Part shown: positions 24,689-36,899 of the stretch, piece after piece
Layout of the letters: every line of letters begins with the position of its first letter
Numbering within the stretch: the stretch's first letter is position 1
NCBI GenBank assembly: GCA_009733575.1
Contig: ML769478.1
Location: forward strand, 124,001-188,000
Reading direction: 5' to 3'
Origin: Gymnopus androsaceus JB14
Lineage: Eukaryota > Basidiomycota > Agaricomycetes > Agaricales > Omphalotaceae
DNA: 64,000 nucleotides
Notes under the pieces: model-generated
Database searches by the model: none
Told to the model about the DNA's origin: nothing
What the model saw: only the letters and a program-made list of their open reading frames with translations
Translations under genes and position numbers: made by a program

Positions 24689-26406
24689 ATGGGTAAAAGG
24701 GACACTCAGTCTTTGTGTAGCTCTTCTATGGTGTCCATAACTTCCTCTCTTGCTGCCTCCTCCACTCCCATGGGCAGTAAATGTCCTCGCATTGACAAAT
24801 CTCAGGATACAGGCAATGACAACAACAACAACAGCAACATTGAGCTAATTACTCCAACTCATCCTAAACGCCAAAAGGGGCTCTCAACACGCAAGAAGGC
24901 CATGGCCTTGAAGGGAACCTTTGTGGAGGGGCTCACGGATGAGGACATCCTGCATATGTTCTTTTATTTCATTTATTTTCTACTGTTTAGCTAATTCCTC
25001 TATAGCCAGACAAATGCAAGGATGGACCTCAGCTATCTACAGTCACTTTAGCATTCCACTCATCAACAAGAGTGACCCAGTAATCATCAAGTACACCTTT
25101 TACTGTAAGAGGTGTGTATTATCTCAGTGCACTTTCATTCAGCGATTGGATTCATCCTTTTGCCTGTCATAGGCTCTTGGATACATCCTTGGGTTCATTT
25201 AAATTAATTTTCTTTGTCTTTTCCAAAGCTTATACATGCCTAGACACCCCAATCAGGTTGTATCTTGCACGTGCCATGACAATGGGACCAGCAACTTTAA
25301 ATGGCACATTGATTATTGCAATAGTGTTCTCAAGGCAGAAGCGGCTAGTCAGCTCACTATGCCCATGTTTGCAGCTGGTTCCACTTACAGTAAAGCCAAG
25401 CTCAGGCTTCTCCTTGTCAAGTGGTGTGCACAAAAAAGTCATCCAATGGTCATTGTTGATGATGAGCCCTTTGTGAAGATGCTTTGAATGCTCAATGCTA
25501 ACGTTGCCATCCCTAGTTGGCACACTGTGGCTCAAGACATCAAGGCTGTCTTTAAAATAGTGCATGAGCATATTATTAAGTATCTGGCTAAACAGGCTGG
25601 CTGTAAGCACCAGATGTCCGATGGCTGGTCTTCACTCAATGTCATCTTGGTTCTGGGGGGGCTCATCTCATTCCTTGGGGAAGATGGGGAAATTCATGTT
25701 ATTGTACTTGATTGCTAGGCTATTGCATTTGCAATAATATACTATTTTACTGATAAGTTATTTCAGACTGATGAAATTGCACACTGGGGAATATCTGGCT
25801 GAAAGGGTCCCCCAGTCGCTCAAAGACTATGGACTGACTCTCTTGGTTCTGGGTATGACCTTGGATAATGCCTCCAATAATGATGCATTGTTGAAGGAGC
25901 TTCCTCATCTCCTTCCATCCAAAGCCTCTGTTGGTACACTGTACCAAATCCACTGCTTTGGACACATTCTCAACCTGTGTGTCAAGGTGCTCCTCTCTTT
26001 GTTCAATGCTTCCAAAAAGGCCAAAAAGGCTAATGGAAATGCACAGGCAGCTGAGGGAGGAGCAAGTGACAATGAGGAGGGAAGTGATGATGAGGATGTC
26101 CCTGAGAATGAGGAGGTTGTTGAGGATGAGGAGACTGAGCATGAAGTGGGTGACTGGGCAGAGATTGAAGAATTAAGCAGTATGTTGTTAGAGGTCACAT
26201 TGCTTGACACAGAGGACAAAGTAGCTGATCGTCATACAATGAAGAAGGTAAGAGGTGATATTTGCTCTCTGAGCTTTGTATTAATGGCATTGCTTCAGCT
26301 TCATAAACTTAGCAAGAAATTCTGCAACTCGGATACACTTCAGGAGGAGCTTGTGCAAGCATGCTGGGATGAACAAATTGAGCCAAAGAAGATGGGGGAA
26401 CATTGA
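24689..26406 (+). pseudogene. hAT-superfamily transposase, decayed
   Basis: A DDE-type transposase of the hAT superfamily in the form common in basidiomycetes. The start MGKRDTQ is followed by a Ser/Asn-rich leader with a basic HPKRQKG patch, a BED-like finger region (TCHDNGTSNFKWH), KLRLLLVKWCAQKSHP, NVAIPSWHTVAQDIKAVF, then MSDGWSSLNVILVLGGLI (the DGW motif of hAT transposases). Further on comes IHCFGHILNLCVKVLL (CFxHxLNL block), an acidic insert (about 26060-26150) and DTLQEELVQACW near the end. A TGA at 25485-25487 and frame changes around 24985, 25180 and 25730-25860 break it. The C-terminal dimerisation domain is not recognisable after 26406. It should not be active. Confidence 0.75.
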
Positions 26407-27180
26407 GGCAAAACCATAGTATACACGCATATATGGACATTATTTTATCTTTTCCTATTTTACTTACTCTGTTTCATCCTATCTTGCCCAGTTTCTCTCA
26501 TTTTCCTATTTTATTATATCTCGCTCAATATATAAGGGTAGCTATTCTATCTCGGAATAACAAGTTAGACTTGATACCTGAAACACAGTTCTATCTTAGG
26601 ACCTGTGGTGATTTGTAAATGCTCAGATGTGTCTGCATTGTCCTCTACAACCTTTGAAACAGGTGGCCTTCTTGTAACCTCAATAATACTGAGGCAATTC
26701 ATTCTACTTCCCAGCTATTAAGTTGAGCATTGCTGGTTTTCATCTTGAAGAGAGGTCACATCAGTCTTAGGACTGCAGGTGGAGCCTGACATGCACACCT
26801 CAATGAGCCTGTTGTTGATTAGGAAGGTCTTTGACCCAAGTGTCGGCTTGGTCTAGTTTTAGGGAGGAAGCTTCTCGGAGTATTACCTAGCTTTACCAAC
26901 AGATTCTACCCCTTGCCTGCTCTTCACTGAGTGTGTTAAAAACACCTACTTGAGTGACCTTGCGCAGCAGTTGTATAAGCTTGTTAGGTAACTCGTGGGA
27001 TTCCCTGAGAGTTGGAGTATCAGTGTGCAGGCAATGTAAAGGCTCCCGAGATACGCTAAGTTGTTTGTTGAGCTTGGCATACTTGACCTGTGCTTGGGTA
27101 TCCCTGATCCCTCCACCAATCCAAGTAAGGACTCAGACCTGCCAGCATGGCAATCCCACCAGTCTGGAACATATTGGGAC
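26407..27180. other. Non-coding repeat debris
   Basis: No supported gene. The sequence between the hAT relic and the copia fragment is AT-rich on the left and has only short open frames. Part may be the decayed 3' end of either element. Confidence 0.4.
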
Positions 27181-27597
27181 ACAACAATGTCTCACAGTAC
27201 ACAACACCCCAGAACACAATGGTATAGCAGAACACATACATTGAATGTTGCTAAATGCAGTTCAAAGTCTTTTGATCTCATCAGGACTCCTGAAATGGCT
27301 TTGGGATTCATGATGAAATATGCAGTATATGTTTGGAGCCAGATGCTGAAGAAGGCCATTGAAAGGGCTACTCCTTATGAGAAACAGTTTGGTATTAAAC
27401 TGGACATTACTAATCTTCACACCTTTGGCAGTATCATTTATGTCAAACAAGAAAAGGAACCTGGCAAATTGGAACCACAGGCCCAGGAAGGATGCTGGAT
27501 AGGATTTGAACCTGAATCAAATGGTCACTACATCTAGTGGCCAACATATCACACTGTCACAACAGAGAGGAACATAGTTTTCTGACAGGCAGATCCA
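27181..27597 (+). pseudogene. Ty1/copia integrase fragment
   Basis: The translation from 27181 has VHNTPEHNGIAEHIHTLN, MALGFMMKYAVYVWSQML, RATPYEKQFG, LHTFGSIIYV, PGKLEPQAQEGCWIGF, then ESNGHYI-stop-WP and VTTERNIVF. This is the order of the distal integrase core and C-terminus of copia polyproteins: HNGxAE, TPYE, FG, GxWIGF, ERNV. A stop at 27535-27537 replaces a tyrosine-type position. Neither the upstream core nor the reverse transcriptase is present, so this is a short relic. Confidence 0.8.
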
Positions 27598-27829
27598 ACC
27601 ATTGAAGGTGAGGATGGAAATTTGGGAAATTTAGAAACATCAGTCACCAATTCAAATACCAGCTAGGCTAACATAATGGGAGACTGTATGACATATGTAG
27701 TCACTAGTGGCTTGTAGCAGCGCTAGGAATTTCTTTGGAATTTTTGACCTTCATCCCTCTCTGAATTAGCATAAATTAGGCAAGAAAGTTAGTGCAAATG
27801 AGGCTCTCCAGTCTGGGCTGGTCCTAGTG

Positions 27830-27940
27830 CCTTCTACCGTTGGAAGAGACAGTGCTGAGGCTATAACTTTTATAATCACCATGTTGCCAGTATCACTTGC
27901 TGGGGTAAATGGGGCAGTGATACTGTAACAAAGGCTTGTT
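27830..27940 (+). pseudogene. Fragment of the H3-tail-like gene (3' region), copy B
   Basis: The DNA from GGAAGAGACAGTG to GGTAAATGGGGCAGTGATAC closely follows 13990-14085 of the gene at 12727-14182, including the Trp-rich end. It is frame-broken. The match resumes at 30636 (CTGGCAATGGGAGATC), so an LTR element has split the copy and about 20 bp were lost at the junction. Confidence 0.7.
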
Positions 27941-27977
27941 GGACTTTGTGTTTTGCTTATCAAGCTTGGAAACTTGC

Positions 27978-29631
27978 CGTTAACAAGCTGGGTTCATTGG
28001 TAAAGTAGTGCAGAGCAATCTACACTAAACGACCAGAACACAGGGGTTTGGCTATCAATTTAAATAGCAAGGGTATGTTGTCAAAGATTCTGCAAAGAAA
28101 ATACTCTCTGTCTCTAGAAGGCAACTGGTGTTTCTTGAAGTGATGCTGGTAGACAATAGAAGGATAGGATCTCCTTTTCTAATCAATCTATATGGATTTG
28201 GGGCAATGATATGGGCAGCAAAATAACAGTAACAACAAAAAGAACCACCAACAGTATGGCTTGGTTCAACAAAGTGATTCCCAACAGTAAGGCAAAACCA
28301 CTCAGGACCACAGACAGTATGCTTCCTGTACACCTGAGTTCACTCACAACAGATGGTTGTTTCTTGGTGGTCACACTAAACTCCTCAAAACTAAACAACA
28401 ATTTCACTTGGTTTAAGTTGGTTTTTCACAGTTGTCAGGATTATAAATCTCTAATGCTGGGTGCAATAAACAACTCTCTTCCATACCACACAAAGTATTA
28501 CTTTGGTTCACAAGGGAGTGGTATCTTTCCTGTTTCAGCCATAGCTACATCAACGAGGATTCACACTGCAACAAATGAGGTCCAAAGGTAACTTAATTTG
28601 CAATGAAAATACAGCTAGGTTTTTATACTACGCTCAGCCAGGTGCCGATTAAATAATAAAGTACTTCAAGAACCAGGAGAAATGGTACAACTTGTTTCAG
28701 AAGAGGAAAAATTATAACAAAATAGTCCATATATGCATATCTGTATAACCCTAATGTCTGTCTGTTTGCTTCTTATGGGTATTACACCCTATTTCTGTCT
28801 GGGTTATGCACCTTTGGTCCTTTCCTGGGTGATGTGTACTGCTATGTAGCTGATGCATGCCTGGCACCATGCTCACTAATCCCATCATATTTCTGTTTCT
28901 TGTTGTAGCTTATTACATTCCTCTTTCCTTCCTCATTCTTGTAGCTTCCCAATCATATCCATATTTCTATCTTTCCAGAGTATATTTGTGCAGGAAACAC
29001 CAACTAGTGCGCGGTGTTGTTCTCTGAGCACAAACATCTTTCTCAGCAGACATGTATTCCTTCTGAAACCTGCTACACATCACCTCAAGGGCCTGTGTAT
29101 GCTTTCCTGGATTCGTCAGTTCTTCCTCTTTCATTTCGTTCTTTTGGAATATGCTGTTAGCCATTGTTTGATGCCAAAAAAAGTTATTAGTGCTTCCTTG
29201 GTATCAAGCTTTGAGGGAAACCTCGCTTATTATAACAATGTTGACATCAGCCCACTTGAATTGGTTCTGTCCTGTTTTGTGAAGTCCATATCCATTCCAC
29301 AAATCCCTGAGTTACTTGTCTTCAGAGTGTATCCTTCTGGGTACAAGTCAACATGGGCAATTTGCCTCTTTTAAATGAATGCTGGTGTTGACATGCCAGT
29401 GAAACTCTCTGCTACCAGACTATGGTTTCCTACAGACTACTTAGAAGTTAGAGCTGATATCCAATTTGATACCATGGCTCCATTGGTCCGAGTACTTCCA
29501 CACTTATTAGACTCATTACAGCTACCAGCTTGGGCTCACTATAGCTCTCTTATACCGTTTCTAGAAGCAAACTTGTCAAGAATCATGTTCGCAAGGTCTT
29601 GCCAAAAAATCCGAAAAATCAGCCTATTACC
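27978..29631. mobile_element. Insertion of about 1.65 kb inside the left LTR
   Basis: Comparison with the right LTR shows that 27978-29631 is inserted within the left LTR. CCGT occurs on both sides (27976-27979 and 29630-29633) and may be a 4-bp target duplication. The inner ends TAACAAGCTG and CAGCCTATTA are partly complementary (8 of 10). Open frames at 28211-28591 and 28988-29374 show no motif that I recognise. Class unknown. Confidence 0.4.
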
Positions 29632-30446
29632 GTAGATACTGTACCCCTATTCTTTTAGTATTTAAAGGCTGTTGTTGGATGCATCTGCATCTGATTGTCC
29701 TTGCTTACCACCACCAAGCAAGACAACCCAGAATTTACTTGTTGTTCTTCTTCTCCTTGAGTGATGCCATATCATCTATCACAACACAATCAGATCCTGC
29801 CTAGCTGAGGCAGTCAATAATTCAGCAGATCCTGAGCCCTTTTGAGATAGGGGCAGCTCACTGTTGTCACTCAAGCTCTGTCACAACTGTTTATTGCAAG
29901 CTCTCCAAGTCATTCCATACAAATGCGTGACATAACCCTATTTCTCTCATCATAATGGTTGGCTAGGTCTCCAGCATCATACGGCGGTTGGGCTTCCAAC
30001 AAATTAGCTTCACAGCAGCTGGTTATCTGGCACATACACATAACAGCGACTGGGTTTCCAGTAGATCACTTTGTTGGCTGGGTCTCCAGCATCACTATTC
30101 ATTTCATCACCTATGTGCATGTATGTGGGCAGATCAGGCTGTGGCATATGCACTCGCTGTCTCACTTGGTTGTGTATTCAACACTTTGCTATCTCATCAT
30201 CCTCCATATTCACCACTCTTGTCTTAAAGCGGTAATGCTGTAGTTGTTGGACATGAGCATAAGGCCTACAGATTACTGGGGGTTATGGAAATCTTAGGTT
30301 GCTGGAATGCAGAATTCCGGGGGTGCATTCACAGGTGCTAGAGGATTTGTGGCACTTTCCGGTGTCTGGAAATGGATCTATGGACTTTATTATTGAGTTT
30401 ATTGTTGAGCTACTTATATTTCTTCTTGCTTCCTTCGCTTGCGGGG

Positions 30447-30635
30447 GTGTGTTGGATTTCGTGTTTTGCTTATCAAGCTCGGAAACTTGCTGTAGATACC
30501 ATACCCCTATTCTTGTAGTATCTAAAGGCTGTTGTCGGATGCATCTGCATCTGATTGTCCTCACCAAGCAGGACAACCCAGAGTTTACTTGTTGTTCTTC
30601 TCTTTGAGTGACACCATATCGTCTATCACAACACT
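30447..30635. repeat. LTR, right copy (about 189 bp)
   Basis: Complete LTR with TG..CA ends. It includes a TAGTATCTAAAG motif and the block GGATGCATCTGCATCTGATT shared with the split left copy. The two copies differ at several positions, so the insertion is not recent. Confidence 0.65.
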
Positions 30636-30769
30636 GCTGGCAATGGGAGATCTTGGTCTGAAAATGAGAATGATATGAATGAAGCCTTAGAAGGTAAATA
30701 TGGCTGGTAGAAGTTGTAGTATTAACTGCATTGTAATGATGGTCCGAACCAATAGATAACTCTTGAACC

Positions 30770-32508
30770 GGCTAATCCAACTCAAAAACCTCTATGTTAA
30801 TTCATATTGTGCAGCCAAATCATCAATGAGATCCTCCGTTCTAAGGGTGTCGAACTCAAAGCCTGTGGACAGTGAATCATCTTCCAGCCGAAAAGTAGGC
30901 ACCGTTGAAAAGATGCCTGCCTGCGCGCTACTGTGGAGATTCAAAAAAATACGGCTTAACATGCTAACCGAAATTGCAGACTAGTTTTCAGGTAAGATGT
31001 AAGCCACTAAAAGATAGAATTGCCACTTACGGCGAATGTTGATAGCCCTCCTCGAAGAAACGGCTGCAACATCCGAGTCCAGATAAATTGGTACTTACTT
31101 AGCTCAGATAGGATTATCACTTACGCCAGTAAGCTACGAGAGGACTCAGTTAACGTTCCTGTGATTGTGTCGCCGAGTATGAAGAGATACATACGTAAAA
31201 TGTCATGATGTTTGCCAAGTTTGCGAGAGCCATGACACTATCTCCGGTATTGTGAGAACATACTTGGGATCGTCTCAAAAAGGCTTACGCAAAGTAGATC
31301 GCACCTATATTGGAACGCCGATTTACATTAGCAGAAATGATAGAATAGGGGGACACGTACCATCCCGGAGCATCAAGGAAACAAGAGGAATTCTAAGGCG
31401 CCCCATCCCTGTAATACTGCGTCGCGATTTATGAGTCTGATATAGCGTAAGGCCGAAAAGGATAGAGTCGTAGCAGAAAAGGGCCTCCCACGCGGTGGCT
31501 AAATCTACACATGAAGTTCAGACTTGCGGCTTTAGACTTTTTTAAAAGGGTCGGCAGCACCACTCACGTATTGAACTTTAAATGGAACAGGGATATTCAG
31601 CTAATGTAGCATGTGAAGGAAACTGCCCCTACCTAATTAACTCGAGAGCTATATGGCACCCGGAGGTGGCGGCAGTACTGCTTTTTTGTCCGAACAGAGA
31701 CCACTATAACGTGAATAATGTGAATGAAAGAAATGGACCAGCAAGGCATAAACGCACCACTGCTACTCCAGCAAGGATTGCACCGCTCCCGAGCATGTAG
31801 CTTAGAATTCTAACACTGCGACCGTACAAAGCATAAATTCGCATTGTCAAAAGAACTGCGAGAAAGAATCAATATAGCGGACCACCCGGACGAAACTATA
31901 AGAATTACCGCATACAATGACCTGCTGAATGACAAGCGCCAGTTGGCGATACAAGCTGTATTTCTCGCAGCTAAATACGAAATGAGTATGATCGAGCTAT
32001 AATACTTAGCCCAAGGTACTAACTAACCTCTGAAATTATAACGCTCCATCTAAATTCAATGGGGTGATATAATAGGGGCATAGCACTTACTGATGTAGAC
32101 AAATTCACGTATTCGAGAATTGTTGCGGTGATATTTGAGAAAAAGGCAAAATATCGATTCAAGAAGAACCAGTAGGAGCTCCATGTCATCGGGCTTCGCC
32201 AGAGATAGTGTATTTCGTATTCTACAATGTCATATTGAATCAGAACCTGTCACAAGCTTTAACCTTGACATTGTGTCTAAAAGTACTCACTTAGCGTCAA
32301 GAGGTGATCCCAATACAAGATTGCTGTAGAAATGATCAATAATGTTCGGCGAAATAAACGACAAGCCTCACAGATGGCTAGCATTTCGAAATAACTTTGC
32401 AGCAATCTTAATGAAAAAGATTATTTGGGTTAGTCTTGTTTAAGTTAATTGCCAGAGTACCCACATTTGATATGCTGTAGAACTGGGGTCTTCAGCGTCG
32501 TTACTCAT
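30770..32508 (-). pseudogene. DUF6533 membrane protein gene, copy B
   Basis: Paralogue of the gene at 14243-16651, in the same orientation and collinear through the first exon (start 32508, MSN-type), the DUF6533 block, the loop with tyrosine and leucine before GRSVRIL, the DLATAW-type exon and the C-terminal exon. It lacks the TIR element: the intron is uninterrupted near 31575. Small indels and substitutions relative to copy A occur throughout, and I could not confirm a full reading frame. It is annotated as a pseudogene with reservation. Confidence 0.55.
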
Positions 32509-32582
32509 GTGAGGGTGATGAAGGAAAGAGACAAAGAACAAAGAAGCGAAAGAACGAAAGAACGTTATAAGACGTAGTGCGA

Positions 32583-33078
32583 TCGTCCCTGTGGCAATCA
32601 GCGCTCCTGAGCGCCGTCAATCTGGGTCCACTTCTGGCCTGGCATGCCTTTGAATTGTGGATGTTCAAATTGATAACATGCGTCACGCTGTATTTAGGTT
32701 TGGTTCCTTATGTGAACGTTTTTCTTGTACCATTACCTTATTCGGATGACCCGCGGCCTTATTTGGAACCTAACCTTAGCCATGCTGCATTTAGTATATC
32801 TTTATTTTATCTTTGCCGTTCAGCAAGCTGCAAAGCTTCATCTACTCAGTTCTACTTCTACCCCCACCTCGATAGTGCTTCTATATCAAATGTTCAATGT
32901 CTGAGACTCATCCACGCTTAATTCTGCTGGTCTTACTAGTAACTACTAGTACTTGCACCATGTCGAAGTGATGCTGAACATCCATTTCGTGTTAGTGTCG
33001 CAATCCTTCAAATTTAAACCCCCCAGATTCTGAGAGGATTTATTCTGCTATCCGCCACCAGTTACCATTATCCGTGCA
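32583..33078. other. Junction between segmental copies B and C
   Basis: The left part (to about 32700) still resembles the region upstream of copy C (34990-35080: GTGGCAATCAGCGCT, AAATTGATAACATGCG). The rest, to 33078, is unmatched in the window. No gene is supported. Confidence 0.45.
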
Positions 33079-33169
33079 AATATGGTTGGTAGAAGTCGTC
33101 GTATTAACTGCATTGTAGTGATATTGGTTCGAACATATAAATAACTCGTGAACCGGCTAACCCAACTCA

Positions 33170-34879
33170 AAAACCTCTATGTTAACGTGTATCGTGTAGT
33201 CAAGCCATGAGTGAGATCCTCCGTTCTCAGGGTATCTAACTCAACCCCTGTGGACCATGATTCTTCTTCCAGTCGAAAAGTAGGCACCACCGAAAAGATG
33301 CCTCTCTGCGCAGCTACTATGGAGGTTTAAAAAAATACGGCTCATCATAATAACCGAAAATGCAGACTAGATTTCTGGTAAGGTTTAAGTTGGTAATAGA
33401 TAGAATCACCACTTACAGCGAACGTTGATAGCCCTCCTCGAAGAAATGGCTGTAACATCCGGATCCAGATAAGTTTACCTGCTTAGCTCAGATAGGATTT
33501 TTACTTACTCCAGCAAGCTACGAGAGGACTCAGTTAGTGTTCCAAAGCTTGCTTTGTAGAGTATGAAGGGATACATACATAGAATGTCATGATATTTGCC
33601 AAGTTTGCGAGAGCCATGACACTATCCGGGTATTGTGAGAACATACTTGGGATCGTCTCAAAAAGGCTTACGCAAAATAGATCGCACCTATATGAACTTA
33701 TATTAGCAGAAATGATAGAATAGGGAGCCACGTACCATCCCGAAGCATCAAGGAAATAAGAGGAATTCTAAGGGGCCCCATCCCTGGAATACTGCGTCGC
33801 GATTTATGAGTCTGATACAGCGTCAGGCCGAAAAGGATAGAGTCGTAGCAGAAAAGGGCCTCCCACGCCGTAGCCAAATCTACATATGAAGTTCAGACTT
33901 GTGGCATTAGATTTTTAATAGGGTTAGCAGCACCACTCACGTATTGAACTTTAAACGGAATGGGGATATTCAGCTAACGCAGCATGTGAAGGGAACTGCC
34001 CCTACCTAGTGAACTCGAGAGCTATATGGCACCCGGAGGTGGCAGTACTGCTTTTTTGTCCGAACAGAGACCACTATCATGTGAACGATGTGAATGAAGA
34101 AATGGACCAGCAAGGCATAGACGCACCACTGCCACTCCGGCGAGGATTGCACCGCTCCCGAGCATGTAGCTTAGAATTCTAACACTGCGACCGTACAAAG
34201 CATGAATTCGCATCGTCAAAAGAACTGCCGAAAGAATCAATACAGCGGCCAACCTGAACGAAACTATCAGAATTACCGCATACAATGACCTGCTGGATGA
34301 CAAGCGTTATTTGGCGATACAGGCCGTATTTCTTGCAACTAAATACGACATGGTTATTATCGAGCTATAAGATATAATAGCCCCCGAGGTGCTAACGAAC
34401 CTCTGAAATTATCAACGCTCCATCTAAATTCAATGGGGTCATGTAATAGGGCATAGCACTTACTGATGTAGACAAATTCACGTATCCGAGAATTGTTACG
34501 GTGATATTTGAGAAAAAGGCAAAATATCGATTCAAGAAGAACCAGTAGGAACTCCATGACATCGGCCTTTGCCAGAGATACTGGATTTCGTATTCTACAA
34601 TGCCATATCAAATCAGAACCTGTCACAAGCTTCAACCTTGATATTGTGTCTAAAAGGACCCACTTAGCGTCAAGAGGTGATCCCAATACAAGATCGCTGT
34701 AACAACGATAAATAATGCCCAGTGATTTCAAACGACAAGCCTCACTGATGGCTAGCATTTCGAAATAACTATGCAGCAATCTTAATGAAAAAGATTAATT
34801 CGGTTAGTCTTTAAGTTAATCGCCAGAATACCCACAATTGATATGCTATAGAATTGGGATCTTCTGCATCATTGCTCAT
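33170..34879 (-). pseudogene. DUF6533 membrane protein gene, copy C
   Basis: Third collinear paralogue (start ATG complement at 34877-34879). Readable conserved pieces are MALANLANIMTFYVC (33534-33731 frame), RIHALYGRSVRILSYMLGSG (34022-34303 frame) and the block giving FFLNRYFAFF near 34520. It lacks the TIR element (empty site near 33950). A Tyr-to-His change gives RIHALYGRS, where the family usually has RIYALYGRS. A full frame was not confirmed. Flanking DNA from 33079 to 35177 matches copy A. Confidence 0.55.
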
Positions 34880-35429
34880 GGTTATGTCCTTGGGGTGAAG
34901 AAAAGGGAAAGGAGAAAGAGAACAAAGAAGCAAATGAACGAAAGAAGGTTATAAGACTTATACTTAAGACGTGATCAACAGTGGCTCCGAGTCCTTGTGG
35001 CAATCAGCGCTCAGCGCTCAGCTTCACCTGGCTTGCCTTTTGAATTGTGTATATTCAAATTGATAACATGCGCCAATGTTGAATCGCTGTATTTACAGGA
35101 AGCTGTGGACGTATCTCACGAGCTCGAAGGTCTAGTTATTAAAGTACACGGTAAGCACTTATTGAACTTATCATTGAAGTATTAGAGGCAATGAAACATC
35201 CGATGGCGTTAGTGGTATCTGCGACAGTGGCTTGTAATACACTCGTCGAATGTTTATCATCAAACGGCATCCGATGAGAGAAGGGTACACCACAGCTATA
35301 CTAGTTGCGAGATCGAACGTTTCTGGCTAGAGAATAAAACACGGTAAGACGAAGGATAGTTGTTGGACAACAGACTAGACTGACCAACGCTTTGATCCAA
35401 AATGACATGTTAGCAATGTAGATCATGCA

Positions 35430-36890
35430 AATCCTACAAAAGATGGATTAGTACCATTAAATGTAATTGCAGATTCGCAACATACCCAACATAGTATATC
35501 ACAGAGTCTCTTATCAGAATATTTTGGAGGCCCGACCAAGAGGTAATTGGGTTTTTTTCGTCGTGCATAATACTAGCGCGCTCATAAGCTTTGAAAACGA
35601 CCAAGGTGCAAAGAATGCATTCGTAGCTTCAAAAATTTCAGATCATTAAAGGCAAGTATAACTAAAGACGTACCCAACTAATGTAGCCCAAAACGCCCAC
35701 ATCCATTCTGGTACATCGACAACCTTGCAGCGGGATTGATTACCAGAAAAGTCCGCCACCGCTGAGAACAACATCAGTCAATCAGTCTGTCAAGGTGTCA
35801 TCAACATCGCTCGAACTCACCAGTGCCTCTGGTAGCCCCTATGATGAAAATCACGATAACAATGGCCGCCTCTGCAGCAAAAGTGGAGAAAAGGATACGT
35901 TTGATCTTGATGGAGCGTTCATACAAAGCATAGAGACGCAATTGAAGGATGACTGTTCATAGACGGTTGGACGTTGACAAACGATGTCAAGTTGTTAAAC
36001 ACACTTTGAACAGACCAGCAGCTGATCATACCACAGAAGCCTTCGATGATGAGCCAGCTGTAGCCTAGACAGTGTGAGTATCGCAAACGACCACTGGCCA
36101 AAAGGGCTTACATCTGATTAAGGCCAAGAGAAACATCAGGTGGATTTAGAGATAAATTTGCCCATAAAGGAATGACATACAACTGTGATTCGTCAGTTTC
36201 TCAGAAATGATGTTGAGAGACTCCAACTCAGCACTCACTTGATCCGTGACTTCAAGGGTCGTTGAAACTGACAGATGGAAGAATCATTGTCGGTTTGAAT
36301 GATCTGGCAGATGTACAAGTGAAGTCTACACTTACCGAGGACACCGAAACTGCAAGGAAATCAGCATGATGAGGTGAACAGAGAGTCGGACGAGTAGATG
36401 CTCACAAGGCAACAAAAATAGCAACGTATCGGCTCTAGAGATATAGAATGAGTAAACCAAGTTGAGGTGAAAGAGCTCCACGGACCAGATAAAATAAATA
36501 TGAAACCAATGTCCAAGGCTTGTCCTGAATCGCACTTGAGAATACTGCGATTGAAATTCAGGATAGAACATGCGCATACCCAAAAAAGCTGTCTCTATAC
36601 ACTCAATCAGCATAAGTCAAGACTAACTTAGTGATACAGTACGGACCTCATCCTCAAAGCTTAACACTGAGAAGCCGATCTAATTAGCTCTCAAAGCCAA
36701 GTCTCGTATTGGAGGACTTACAAAACTCCCATATCAAGATCGCCAGAGATCCTACTGATAAAAGGCAATACGTTAGTCTCGCTTGAAAAGTTATAGGGCT
36801 GGAGAACGCACTTCTGATCTCATTGGAACATCTCGCCAAGTTCCAAGTCAATACTAGCAACTGCGACTCCGAGTCGTTGTCTACGTCCAT
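35430..36890 (-). CDS. DUF6533-family membrane protein, divergent
   Basis: A fourth member of the seven-helix family, clearly more distant than copies A-C. The likely start at 36890 gives MDVDNDSESQLLVLTWNLA. Downstream exons read KPWTLVSYLFYLVR (36490-36550), matching the conserved DUF6533 block, and VILQLRLYALYERSIKIKRI (near 35930), matching the family's LRxYALYxRSxRI motif. A hydrophobic helix AIVIVIFIIGAT follows. Exons are short and phases are only partly resolved, so ends are approximate. Its position next to copies A-C suggests that an older tandem family preceded the segmental duplication. Function unknown. Confidence 0.5.
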
Positions 36891-36899
36891 CCCTTCTGC

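Larger units (their letters stand above)
27936..30635. mobile_element. Small LTR retroelement with nested insertion
   Basis: The right LTR is 30447-30635: it begins TGTTGGATTTCGTGTTTTGC and ends with TATCACAACA, so it has the TG..CA form. A left LTR starts identically at 27936 (TGTTGGACTTTGTGTTTTGC), breaks at about 27977 and resumes at 29632 (CGTAGATACTGTACCCC) to 29794. A GCGGGGG purine tract lies directly before the right LTR. The internal part (29795-30446) is about 650 bp and non-coding. The layout fits a non-autonomous LTR element (TRIM-like) of roughly 1 kb, later interrupted by a second insertion. It sits inside copy B of the H3-tail-like gene. Confidence 0.6.
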
